Notes under the pieces: model-generated
Told to the model about the DNA's origin: nothing
What the model saw: the letters and a program-made list of their open reading frames with translations, nothing else
Databases searched by the model: none
Program-made: the position numbers and the translations under genes
From: Cryptosporangium phraense
GTDB lineage: Bacteria > Actinomycetota > Actinomycetes > Mycobacteriales > Cryptosporangiaceae
Assembly (NCBI RefSeq): GCF_006912135.1
Contig: NZ_VIRS01000009.1
Span: 1 to 64,000, forward strand
Reading direction: 5' to 3'
DNA: 64,000 nucleotides
Shown: positions 51,838-60,500 of the stretch, piece by piece
Layout: each line of letters starts with the position of its first letter
Numbering within the stretch: the first letter of the stretch is position 1

Positions 51838-52815
51838 GTGTCCAGCCGTCGTCATGCGGACGTCGCTGCGCTGGTCGATGACGCGCGGGGTGGGTCGGTG
51901 CGGGCGGTGGGGCGGCTCGTGAGCATGGTGGAGGACGGGCATCCCGGGCTGCGGGAGGTCGCGGCGGCGTTGGCCCCGCACGCCGGGCGGGCCTACGTGG
52001 TGGGGTTGACCGGGGCGCCCGGGGTGGGGAAGTCCACCAGTACGAACGCGCTGGTCGGGGCGCTGCGACGGCGGGATCTGCGGGTCGGCGTGCTGGCGGT
52101 CGATCCCTCGTCGCCGTTCTCGGGCGGAGCGCTGCTCGGGGACCGGATCCGCATGGAGGAGCACGCCACCGACCCGGACGTCTTCATTCGGTCGATCGCG
52201 TCCCGGGGCCAGCTCGGCGGCCTCTCGGTCGGCACCCCGCAGGCGATCCGGGTGCTCGACGGCGCCGGGTACGAAGTCGTGCTGGTCGAGACCGTCGGCG
52301 TCGGTCAGGCCGAGATCGAGATCGCGTCGCTCGCCGACACGACGATCGTGCTGCTCGCGCCGGGCATGGGCGACGGCATCCAGGCCGCGAAGGCCGGCAT
52401 CCTCGAGGTCGCCGACGTCTACGTCGTCAATAAGGCCGACCGCGACGGCGCGGACACGACCGTCCGGGACCTGCAGGGCATGCTCGGCCTGGCCGGTGCG
52501 TACTCCGACGACCGCTGGCGGCCGCCGATCGTCAAGACCGTCGCCGCCCGCGCCGAGGGCGTCGACGACGTGCTGAGCGCGATCGACGCGCACCGCGCGT
52601 GGCTGGAGCAGACCGGAGGCCTGCGCGACCGTCGGCGGGCCCGGGCGGCTCGGGAGATCGAGGCGATCGCGGTCGCGGAGGTGCGCTCCCGGATCGGCGA
52701 TCGGCGCGGCGGAACCGCGCTCGACGCGCTCGCCGACCGGATCCTCGACGGAAAGCTCGACCCCTACACGGCCGCTGAGTCCTTGCTGGACGAATCTGCT
52801 CGCGAACTGCACTAG
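51838..52815 (+). CDS. meaB: MeaB/ArgK-type G-protein chaperone of B12 mutases
   Basis: GTPase that protects and reloads adenosylcobalamin-dependent acyl-CoA mutases. 325 aa from GTG 51838 (GGAGG 7 nt upstream; a GTG 24 bp earlier is less well placed). P-loop GAPGVGKST near 55-63, VDPSSPFSGGALLGDRIRM, base motif NKAD, and ETVGVGQAE of switch II. Expected partner of the ecm-encoded mutase 24 kb away. Its TAG stop forms the start of the next gene's likely -10. Confidence 0.94.
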   Translation: MSSRRHADVAALVDDARGGSVRAVGRLVSMVEDGHPGLREVAAALAPHAGRAYVVGLTGAPGVGKSTSTNALVGALRRRDLRVGVLAVDPSSPFSGGALLGDRIRMEEHATDPDVFIRSIASRGQLGGLSVGTPQAIRVLDGAGYEVVLVETVGVGQAEIEIASLADTTIVLLAPGMGDGIQAAKAGILEVADVYVVNKADRDGADTTVRDLQGMLGLAGAYSDDRWRPPIVKTVAARAEGVDDVLSAIDAHRAWLEQTGGLRDRRRARAAREIEAIAVAEVRSRIGDRRGGTALDALADRILDGKLDPYTAAESLLDESARELH

Positions 52816-52818
52816 CGT
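52813..52818 (+). promoter_or_regulatory. Putative -10 of leaderless promoter for the gene at 52826
   Basis: TAGCGT ends 7 nt before the ATG, with no ribosome binding site; its first three bases are the meaB stop. Confidence 0.4.
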
Positions 52819-52825
52819 TGGACGT

Positions 52826-53293
52826 ATGGCTCGGTCACCGGGGTACGCCCAGCCGGGCGACGCCGACGTGCCCGCGGAATTCCCGCTTCCCGCTCCCGCT
52901 GTTGCGCGCGAGCGACGGAGGGAACTGCTGCGCCGGTGGTGGCGCTCGCAGGGCCACCAGCGCAACCTGCGGTACTGGTTACTCTTCCGCGGGCTGCCGG
53001 TGCTCGTGGCGCTGGCCGTGCTCTACGTGGTCACCGGGTTCGTCGTCGGCTGGCGGGACGCGTACGACGTCAGCCTGGGCATCGAATCGCCGGCCGCGAC
53101 GTCGGCGCCGGTGCTGGCCTGGTTCCTGTCGGTGGCCGGCTGGCTGGTGATGCCCGGTGTCGCCGGTGCGGTCGCCGGTTACGTGGTCAGCGATTCGATC
53201 GGGTCGCGCCGGTCGAGGTCGCTGAACGAGTCGTTCCCGCAGATCAGTAAAGACGACCTTCGCGAGATCCTGCGGGAACTCGACGATGAGTGA
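52826..53293 (+). CDS. Two-helix membrane protein, resembles DUF6313
   Basis: 155 aa. Basic N-terminal region (RERRRELLRRWWRSQ), first membrane helix (about 53-72, LPVLVALAVLYVVTGFVVGW), a loop with YDVSLGIESPAATSA, second helix (about 93-120), then a cytosolic acidic tail ending LREILRELDDE. Layout and motifs recall DUF6313; I am not certain. Overlaps the next gene by 8 bp, opening a three-gene unit that ends in a pentapeptide-repeat protein. Confidence 0.7.
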   Translation: MARSPGYAQPGDADVPAEFPLPAPAVARERRRELLRRWWRSQGHQRNLRYWLLFRGLPVLVALAVLYVVTGFVVGWRDAYDVSLGIESPAATSAPVLAWFLSVAGWLVMPGVAGAVAGYVVSDSIGSRRSRSLNESFPQISKDDLREILRELDDE

Positions 53294-53630
53294 GCTGATC
53301 CCGCTGCTCTGGGAACTGGTGGAGCAGCAGGCCAACGGCAACCGGCGGGGGATGGTCGCCGCGCTGCCGCCGCCGGTCGCCGGCTGGCCGGGCGTCCCGC
53401 AGGACTTCGTGCCGTCGTACGTCGGACTTCACAATGGAACACGAACCGCCCAGGCGCACTGGGAGATAGTGGTCGCGCGTGTGCTCGACACCGATATCGT
53501 GAGCCCCAATGTGTCCGGAGAGCTCGCGATACGTCGAGCGGTTCGTGCATCTGCGTTACTCTTGAACAAGATGGCGCGTCACGGACGATGCCCCATCTGC
53601 CCGCAGCCCGCGTTGACGAGCTCCCACTGA
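53286..53630 (+). CDS. Hypothetical protein
   Basis: 114 aa, ATG overlapping the upstream gene by 8 bp. Not recognised. N-terminal acidic helix ELIPLLWELVEQQ, middle part with Trp/Pro, and a C-terminal CPICPQP pair. Soluble, no membrane segment. Followed 10 bp later by the pentapeptide-repeat gene, so probably cotranscribed. Confidence 0.6.
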   Translation: MSELIPLLWELVEQQANGNRRGMVAALPPPVAGWPGVPQDFVPSYVGLHNGTRTAQAHWEIVVARVLDTDIVSPNVSGELAIRRAVRASALLLNKMARHGRCPICPQPALTSSH

Positions 53631-53640
53631 GGAGGCGGCG

Positions 53641-54390
53641 ATGGCACCTCCGGATCACGTGCGCGGGAGTTTCCGCGAGCTCAGTCGCGAGTTCTTCGAC
53701 ACCGCTTTCCCCGAGGCCCGGCATGGTTGGGTCGATCAGCAGGTCTGCACGGCCGTCCTCGAGGTCGGCACGGCGCTCGACGTCCGGCTGCTGCCGTCGG
53801 ATGCCGACCTGCGCGCCGGCCGGCTCGACGGCATCGACCTGCGGGGTGCCGACCTGCGCGACGCGCAGTTGGAGAAGGCCGAGCTGACCAGCGTCGATCT
53901 GCGCGACGTATGTCTGGCCCGGGCCGACCTGCGCGGCGCGACGCTGCGCGCGGCGAATCTGTTGGGGGCGAACCTGCGGTCGGCTCGGTTGGCGGATGCC
54001 GATCTGGTTCGCGCGCAGTTGCGGCGGGTCGATCTGGTGGCGGCCGATTTGGCCGGGGCGGATCTGCGGGAGGCCGATCTCGGGATGGCCGAGGTGGTCG
54101 GGGCGGATGCGGCTCGGGCGAATTTCGAGGGTGCGCTGATGGTGGGGGCGGATTTCTCGAACGTGTCGTTGATCGAGGCTCGGTTGGTGGGGGCTTCGTT
54201 GCGGCGGGCGGTTTTGAGTGGGGCTGTCTTGACGGGGGCGGAGCTCGAGGGCGCGGAGTTGGACGGGGTCGTGTGGTCGGCTGAGACTCGGTGGCCGCGG
54301 GGGGTGCGGGCCGGCGTTGAGGCGCGGTCTGAGCGGGTGGGGGTTGGGGTTTATCGGGTGCGGGCGGAGCGGGTTCGCATTTCGGCTTGA
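53641..54390 (+). CDS. Pentapeptide-repeat protein
   Basis: 249 aa from ATG 53641 with GAGGAGG just upstream. Residues about 45-210 are A(D/N)LXX pentapeptides (DLRGADLRDAQLEKAEL..., over 30 units), expected to form a right-handed quadrilateral beta-helix. Some members mimic DNA and protect gyrase (Qnr/MfpA), others have unrelated roles; there is nothing here that distinguishes them. From about 54130 the codon use shifts to TTG for leucine and more T-ending codons, unlike the rest of the window. Confidence 0.88.
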   Translation: MAPPDHVRGSFRELSREFFDTAFPEARHGWVDQQVCTAVLEVGTALDVRLLPSDADLRAGRLDGIDLRGADLRDAQLEKAELTSVDLRDVCLARADLRGATLRAANLLGANLRSARLADADLVRAQLRRVDLVAADLAGADLREADLGMAEVVGADAARANFEGALMVGADFSNVSLIEARLVGASLRRAVLSGAVLTGAELEGAELDGVVWSAETRWPRGVRAGVEARSERVGVGVYRVRAERVRISA

Positions 54391-54500
54391 GGCGGGGTGG
54401 GTGTGGGCGGGCGCGGCCGGGGCCGGGCGGGCCGGGGGGCCAGGCGGGCCGGGGCCGGGGGTGCGGGGCGGCCGGGTGGGCCGGGGTGGTCTGGCGGGTG
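54391..54500. repeat. G-rich tract with strong strand asymmetry
   Basis: About 110 bp where the plus strand is mostly G, with many GGG and GGGG runs separated by 1-7 bases. It has the layout of potential G-quadruplex DNA and directly follows the pentapeptide-repeat gene. No gene is supported here. Confidence 0.6.
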
Positions 54501-54505
54501 GCTTC

Positions 54506-54593
54506 GGTTGTGCCTGGGGTTGAGGTTGTGCCGGGCTGAGCTTGGCGGAACGCGCTGAGGTTGTGCCTCGGGTTGAGGTTGTGCCGGGCCGAG
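54506..54593. repeat. Two 35-bp direct repeats
   Basis: 54506-54540 and 54559-54593 differ at two positions and are 53 bp apart start to start. Each contains GGTTGTGCC and GAGGTTGTGCC, so a smaller internal repeat is also present. Non-coding; possibly slippage products or remnants linked to the adjacent IS fragment. Confidence 0.7.
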
Positions 54594-54679
54594 GTTGGGC
54601 GGTAAACCGTGCAGGCTGGCAGACGTTGAGCGCTGGGTGTTCTATCCCATCAGGTTGGGGCACGAATGCGCCCTGGCGT

Positions 54680-55365
54680 TCTGTTTCTGACCGGTAGGGG
54701 CGGGTGCGTTTGTGGGTGATCCCGGCCGCGGTGAGGGTGTCGGCCAGTCGGGATGTGCAGCAGGAGCCGTTGCCGGTGAGGACCCGAGCGACGGTGATTC
54801 CGCGGTTGTTGAGCCAGGCTCGGGCGCGGGCTCAGAACGCGGTGGCGGTCTCTGCACGTTCGTCTCGAGGATTTCGGTGTAGGCCAGGTGCGAGTGGTCG
54901 CCGGGCGGTGTGCAGGTAGGCGTAGCCGATCACCGCTCGGCAGTTCTCGCGCGCGGTGGTGGCGCGCTGGTTGCGTCTGCCTTGTGCGCGTCCGAGGATG
55001 CGGTGGCCGCCGCCGTCGGGTTTTCACGTCGACGTGGATCAGGTCGCCGGGTCGGTCGCGCACGTTGCGGCCAACTCACACACCGGTGGCGCTGTCGAGG
55101 TGGATCAGGCGCGGGGCCGTAGCGGGTCAGGACGCGGCGAACCGTTGGGGCGTTGAGGCCTAGCCGGGCCGCGATGCGCGCCGGGCCAATCCGCGTGGTC
55201 ACCCGGACCCGGATGATCCGCCGTTCGGTGCGCCGAGTGGTGCGGGCCGGGCCGTGGTGGGGCTGGCTGGACCGGTCGGTCATCCCGGCCCGGCCTTGAG
55301 GCCGGCAGCGGGCCGCCCAGCGGGCGGCGGTGGCGTGGGGCACCTGGAACCGGTCGGTCGCCCGC
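54680..55365 (-). pseudogene. Decayed IS481-type transposase
   Basis: Fragments of a transposase occur in shifting frames. First, helix-turn-helix parts such as PHATAARWAARCRPQGRAGM and IGPARIAARLGL; then RPGDLIHVDVKT; then GYAYLHTA; and, after an in-frame stop, ITVARVLTGNGSC and ITHKRTRPYRS. This order is that of IS481-family DDE transposases. At least two frameshifts and one stop are present, and the expected TDNGS reads TGNGS, removing a catalytic Asp. The end beyond RPYR is missing, and no terminal inverted repeats were found. The element is dead. Confidence 0.75.
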
Positions 55366-55634
55366 CGCGCCGGTCAGCGGGCATCAACGCTGCAGCGGGC
55401 CGGCCGCAGGCGTCCGAGCCCAGTCGGTGGGTCGACTGCACACCTGCCCGGAGGCCCTCGCGTCAACCCCTGACTCTCACCAAACCTCGCGGGCGGCTCG
55501 GGCGGGCGTTTGGCGGCAAAGGCACGTGTCGGGGGCTCGAATGACGTTGACTAGTCGGCAAACGGTGGGATCTCAGCAAAGGGCGCGGGGCCGCCGCGCC
55601 CGGCGCCGCAACTGATCGTCTACGCTATGTCGTC
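55366..55634. other. Non-coding spacer before the DUF3817 gene
   Basis: Together with the preceding features this completes 1.24 kb without an intact gene (54391-55634). I see no tRNA, no conserved hairpin and no ORF with the window's codon bias. TACGCT (55621-55626) ends 8 nt before the next ATG and could be a leaderless -10. Confidence 0.5.
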
Positions 55635-55964
55635 ATGTCGACGGCATCCAGCACTACGTTTCGCATGTTCCGGCTCGCCGCGTTTGCCGAGGCGGTGTCG
55701 TGGACGGGCCTGCTGATCGGAATGGTCTTCAAGTATCTCGTGGTCGAGAACGAGATCGGGGTCAAGATCTTCGGGCCGATCCACGGCGCACTGTTCATCC
55801 TCTACGTGGTGTCGGTGCTGCTCACGCGGCCGGTGGCGGGTTGGAGCGCCCGGGCGACGTTCGTCGGGTTGCTGGCCTCGATCCCGCCGCTGGGGACGCT
55901 CTTCTTCGAGCGCTGGGCGGCCCGCAAGGCAGCCGAGCAGCCGCTGGAATCGGTTGCGGCCTGA
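55635..55964 (+). CDS. DUF3817 integral membrane protein
   Basis: 109 aa with three membrane helices. Family motifs FRLAAFAEAVSWTGLLIGM, FKYLVV and FGPIHGALFILYV are clear. Function unknown; common and conserved in actinobacteria. Apparently leaderless ATG. Confidence 0.87.
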   Translation: MSTASSTTFRMFRLAAFAEAVSWTGLLIGMVFKYLVVENEIGVKIFGPIHGALFILYVVSVLLTRPVAGWSARATFVGLLASIPPLGTLFFERWAARKAAEQPLESVAA

Positions 55965-55979
55965 CGCTTTGATCGAGGG

Positions 55980-56399
55980 GTGGAGACGTACGCGTCGAGC
56001 CGGCACGCCGAGCTCACCGCCTGGGCCGACCGGACCATCCGCCAGTTCGTGTACCGGGCCGGGGGAGCGCGGCCGCCCGAGCCGACGATCCGGTGGTCGG
56101 CACATCTCAGCGCGTCGATCGTCTGGTACGTGGAGCAACTGCATCCTGACCAGGACTTTTGGTCTCTCGTGCTGATGGCCGAACAGCGGCTGGCGGCCGA
56201 CCTCGGCGACCCCTACGCGTTCCTGCGCGAGGTACGGATCGGCGCGGAACAGGTCGCCGACAGCCCCAGCCGGTCCGCGGTCATCGGCTCGCTGGACGAC
56301 TTTCTCGCCGATCCACCGGCCTGGGGTCAGGCGTTCGGGCTCACCCGCTCGGTCTTCGACGAGCTGTCACGGGACTACCTCAGGTCACACCGCCGGTGA
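55980..56399 (+). CDS. Hypothetical protein
   Basis: 139 aa from GTG 55980, 15 bp after the DUF3817 gene and in the same direction, so possibly cotranscribed. Soluble, with several aromatic residues (HLSASIVWYVEQLHPDQDFW) and helical character. I do not recognise a family. Confidence 0.6.
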   Translation: METYASSRHAELTAWADRTIRQFVYRAGGARPPEPTIRWSAHLSASIVWYVEQLHPDQDFWSLVLMAEQRLAADLGDPYAFLREVRIGAEQVADSPSRSAVIGSLDDFLADPPAWGQAFGLTRSVFDELSRDYLRSHRR

Positions 56400-56417
56400 G
56401 AGTGGAAGACTGTAGGC

Positions 56418-57332
56418 ATGCGACAGCCGAATCCCCGCATGACGGCCGCCTCGCTGGCCGGCGCCGTCGACCTTTCCGCACTGCGCTCCACTCCGCCCGC
56501 GGCTGCGCCGGCCGGTGGCGCACCGGCCGCAGCAGATGCGCCGCCGTCCAGCGACTCGCCCTACGTCATCGACGTCACCGAGGCGACGTTCCAGAACGAC
56601 ATCCTGCAGCGCTCGGTGCAGACGCCGGTCGTGATCGACTTCTGGGCCGAGTGGTGTCAGCCCTGCAAGCAGCTCTCGCCGGTGCTCGAGAAGCTGGCGA
56701 TCGAGGCCGACGGCGCGTTCGTCCTGGCCAAGATCGACATCGACGCCAACCCGCGGCTGGCGCAGGCGTTCCGCGTCCAGAGCATTCCGTTCGTGATGGC
56801 GATCGCGAACGGTCAGCCGGTGGACGCGTTCGCCGGGGTGCAGCCGGAGGCGAACCTGCGCCAGTGGCTGGCCGCGATCGTGCAGGCGGCCGGGGGTGAG
56901 GTGCCGGAGGCGCCGGCCGACCAGCGCCTCATCGACGCCGACGACAAGCTGCAGGCCGGTGACCTCGACGGCGCGGAGGCGGCCTACAAGGCGATGCTGG
57001 CCGAGACGCCGAACGACCTCAACGCGACCAGCGGCATCGCCCAGATCGGGCTGATGCGCCGGCTGGAGAACGTCACCGACGGCCGGGCCGTGCTGGCCGC
57101 CGCCGAGGCCGCGCCGGACGACATCGACGCCCAGACGCAGGCCGCCGACGTCGAGTTCGTGTCCGGGCTGGCCGAACAGGCGTTCAACCGGCTGATCGCG
57201 CTGATCCGCCGAACGGCTGGTGATGACCGGAACCGAGTCCGAACTCACATCCTCGATCTGTTCGCGATCGCGCCGCCGGAGGACCCGATCGTCGCCAAGG
57301 CGCGTCGGGACCTGAGTCGCGCACTGTTCTAG
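56418..57332 (+). CDS. YbbN/CnoX-type thioredoxin with C-terminal TPR
   Basis: 304 aa. Disordered Ala/Pro N-terminal tail (about 1-48), thioredoxin domain (about 50-160) with intact redox pair C80-Q-P-C83 in AEWCQPCKQL, then a helical TPR-like region (about 175-304). E. coli CnoX/YbbN has the same layout but lost its redox cysteines; here they are kept, so both holdase and redox activity are possible. No signal peptide. Followed by a strong terminator. Confidence 0.9.
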   Translation: MRQPNPRMTAASLAGAVDLSALRSTPPAAAPAGGAPAAADAPPSSDSPYVIDVTEATFQNDILQRSVQTPVVIDFWAEWCQPCKQLSPVLEKLAIEADGAFVLAKIDIDANPRLAQAFRVQSIPFVMAIANGQPVDAFAGVQPEANLRQWLAAIVQAAGGEVPEAPADQRLIDADDKLQAGDLDGAEAAYKAMLAETPNDLNATSGIAQIGLMRRLENVTDGRAVLAAAEAAPDDIDAQTQAADVEFVSGLAEQAFNRLIALIRRTAGDDRNRVRTHILDLFAIAPPEDPIVAKARRDLSRALF

Positions 57333-57346
57333 GAAAGCCACGTCAG

Positions 57347-57378
57347 AGGGGCCACGCGAACCCGCGGGGCCCCTTTTT
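57347..57378 (+). terminator. Intrinsic terminator after the thioredoxin gene
   Basis: AGGGGCC-A-CGCG / CGCG-G-GGCCCCT stem with a short loop, followed by TTTT. Best rho-independent terminator in the window, 15 bp after the stop. Confidence 0.85.
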
Positions 57379-57402
57379 CGTGTGTGAAAACAGCACGTTG
57401 CT

Positions 57403-57434
57403 GTTCGGGTGCCGGGTTACCCGCGGACCCGAAC
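57403..57434. promoter_or_regulatory. Inverted repeat upstream of the glutamate dehydrogenase gene
   Basis: GTTCGGGT (57403-57410) pairs with ACCCGAAC (57427-57434), with an inner CGGG-TTA-CCCG. It lies about 93 bp upstream of the gdh ATG. Could be an operator or an RNA hairpin. Confidence 0.45.
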
Positions 57435-57526
57435 CCGATGCCGACACGGGTTAGGGTGACCGGGCGTCACCGTCCGGCAGCCTCAGGCGGTGATCCGCAG
57501 TGTCGCGGCAGATCGAGGGAGCGTTA

Positions 57527-60500
57527 ATGGAGCGGCGTGCGCTGTCCGCCCGGCAGACGGAGGACTCCGGTTCGGAGTTCGTGGTCGATCCGCAACTGGG
57601 CCTGGCGCCCGGGGCCGATCTCCTCGCCTCGGTCGACGAGGTCGAAGCCCACAAGGACGCGCTGATCGCGAAGTCCGCGGCGACCACGGACGACCCGCTG
57701 GTGGCGGCCCTGCTGCCGGTCTACTACCGGTACGTGGCGGCCGAGGAACTGCTGAACCGCTCGCCGGCCGACCTGGTCGCGGCGACGGTCTCGCACCGGG
57801 AGCTGGGCGCGGTCCGGGCCCGCGGTGAGCTGAAGCTGCGGGTCCGCACGCCGAGCGGGGACGCCGGCTGGTGCGGCGGCCACACGGTGATCGAGCTGGT
57901 CACCGACGACATGCCGTTCCTGGTCGACTCGGTCACGGCCGAGCTGGCCCGGCACGAGCTCGGCGTCCACCTGCTCGTCCACCCGCAGATGGTCGTCGTC
58001 CGCGACGACGAGGGGACGCTGACCGAGGTGCGTCCGGTGGGCGACCCCGACGCGCCGGTCGCGGGCGAGGTCGTCGAGTCGTGGATGCACATCGAGATCG
58101 ACCGCCGGTCGCACCGCGGGGCCGAGGAACAACTCCAGACCGACCTGGCCCGGGTCCTGGACGACGTCCGGGCCGCGGTGACCGACTGGGACGAGATGCG
58201 GGCCCGTGCGCTCACGATCGCCGACGGGCTCACCCACAAGGCCCTGCCGGTGCCCGACAAGGACGTCACCGACGCCCGCGAGCTGCTGCGCTGGCTGGCC
58301 GACGACCACTTCACGTTCCTCGGTTACCGGGAGTACTCGCTCGAGGGGGACGACCGGGCGCTGGTCGCCGTCCCGGGCACCGGCCTGGGCATCCTCCGGG
58401 AGGGCGCGAGCCGCCCCCGCCGGCTGGCCGACATGCCCGAAGAGGTTCGGGCCAACGTGCTGGCCAAGCGTCTGCTGATCATCACCAAGGCCAACTCGCG
58501 CTCGACCGTGCACCGCCCGGCCTACCTCGACTACGTCGGCTTCAAGACGTTCGACGCCGACGGCAACGTCACCGGGGAGCGCCGGTTCCTGGGCCTGTTC
58601 TCGTCGGCGGCGTACCTGGACAGCGTGCGGGCGCTGCCGGTGATCTCGCGCAAGGTCGACGAGGTGCTGGCCCGCTCCGGGCTCTCCCGCAGCAGCCACT
58701 CGGGCAAGGACCTGCTGCAGATCCTCGAGACCTACCCCCGCGACGAGCTGTTCCAGATCGCGACCAGCGAGCTGTTCGAGACGACGATGGCCGTGCTGCG
58801 GCTGGGCGGGCGTCGGCGGCTGCGGCTGTTCGTCCGCCGGGACGCCTACGGCCGGTTCATCTCCTGCGTCGTGTACCTGCCCCGCGACCGGTACACCACG
58901 CAGAACCGCCTGCGCATGCAAGACATCCTGATGGACGCGCTGCACGGCGTCGGCGTCGACTACACGACCCGGGTCACCGAGTCGGTGCTCGCCCGGGTGA
59001 AGTTCGTCGTCCGCACCGACCCGAACACCTCGGTCGGGCCCATCGACGTCGATCAGTTGCAGCAGCGGCTGGCCGACGCGACCCGCAGCTGGGACGACGA
59101 GTTCGCGACCGAGATCCGCCGGGAGATCGGCGAGGAGCAGGCGACCCGGCTGCTGCGCCGGTACGGGACCGCGTTCAACGCGGCCTACCAGGCCGAGCAC
59201 ACGCCGGCCGAGGCGGTCGAGGACCTGTCCCGGATCGAGGTGCTCGAGGAGGAGGGCGACCTCGGCGTCAGCCTCTACCGGTCGGCCGACCGCGGTCTGC
59301 GGTTCACGGTCTACCGCCTGGGCGACGCGATGGCGCTCTCCGACGTGCTGCCGGTGCTGCACTCGCTCGGCGTCGAGGTGGTGGACGAGCGGCCGTACCG
59401 GGTGCAGCGCACCGACGACAAGCCGACCTGGGTCTACGACTTCGGTCTGCGGGTGCGCAGCGGCACGGACGTGCCCCACATGATCGGGCGGGCGATCGCC
59501 GAGTCGGGACCGCTCGCGCCCCCGGTGCCGGTCGACATCCGCCGGGTGCACTCGGCGATGGAGAACGCGTTCGCGGCCTGCTGGCGGGGCGAGTGCGAGG
59601 TCGACGGGTTCAACGCGCTGGTGGTCTCGGCCGGGCTGGCCTGGGACGAGGTCGTGGTCCTGCGGGCCTACGCGAAGTACCTCCGGCAGGCCGGCAGCCG
59701 CTGGTCGCAGGAGTACGTCGAGCGGGTGCTGGCCGAGAACCCGCAGATCGCCCGGATGCTCGTCGACCTGTTCACCGCCCGGTTCGACCCGAACTTCCGG
59801 GGCGACGCCGACGCCCGCGCCGCCGCCGGAGACGCGCTGCTGGTCAGCCTCACCGAGGCCCTGGACGCCGTGCAGAGCCTGGACGCCGACCGCATCCTGC
59901 GCAGCGTCCTCACGCTGATCACCGCGACCCTGCGCACGAACCACTTCCAGCGGGGCCGGGCCGGTCGGCACAAGCCGTACCTGAGCTTCAAGATCGACCC
60001 GCGCGCGGTGCCCGACCTGCCCGCTCCGCGGCCGAAGTTCGAGATCTTCGTGTACTCGCCCCGCGTGGAAGGCGTCCACCTGCGGTTCGGTGCGGTCGCC
60101 CGGGGTGGCCTGCGCTGGTCCGACCGCCGGGAGGACTTCCGCACCGAGATCCTCGGGCTGGTCAAGGCCCAGATGGTGAAGAACACCGTGATCGTGCCGG
60201 TGGGCTCCAAGGGCGGGTTCGTGGTCAAGAACCCGCCAGTGGGCGGCGACCGGGACGCGATCCAGGCCGAGGGCATCGCCTGCTACCGGACGTTCATCAG
60301 CGGCCTGCTCGACCTGACCGACAACCTCGACAGCGACGGCCGCACGGTGCTCCCCCCGGTCGACGTCGTCCGGCACGACGGGGACGACTCGTACCTGGTC
60401 GTCGCGGCCGACAAGGGCACCGCGACGTTCTCCGACATCGCCAACGAGGTCGCGGCCGAGTACGGGTTCTGGCTCGGCGACGCGTTCGCGTCCGGCGGCT

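Noticed and set aside
53179-54663. 494-codon Pro/Arg-rich minus-strand frame opposite the pentapeptide gene and G-rich tract
   Set aside because: Composition follows from the G-rich plus strand; the pentapeptide repeats give a clear plus-strand gene and no family is seen on the minus strand.
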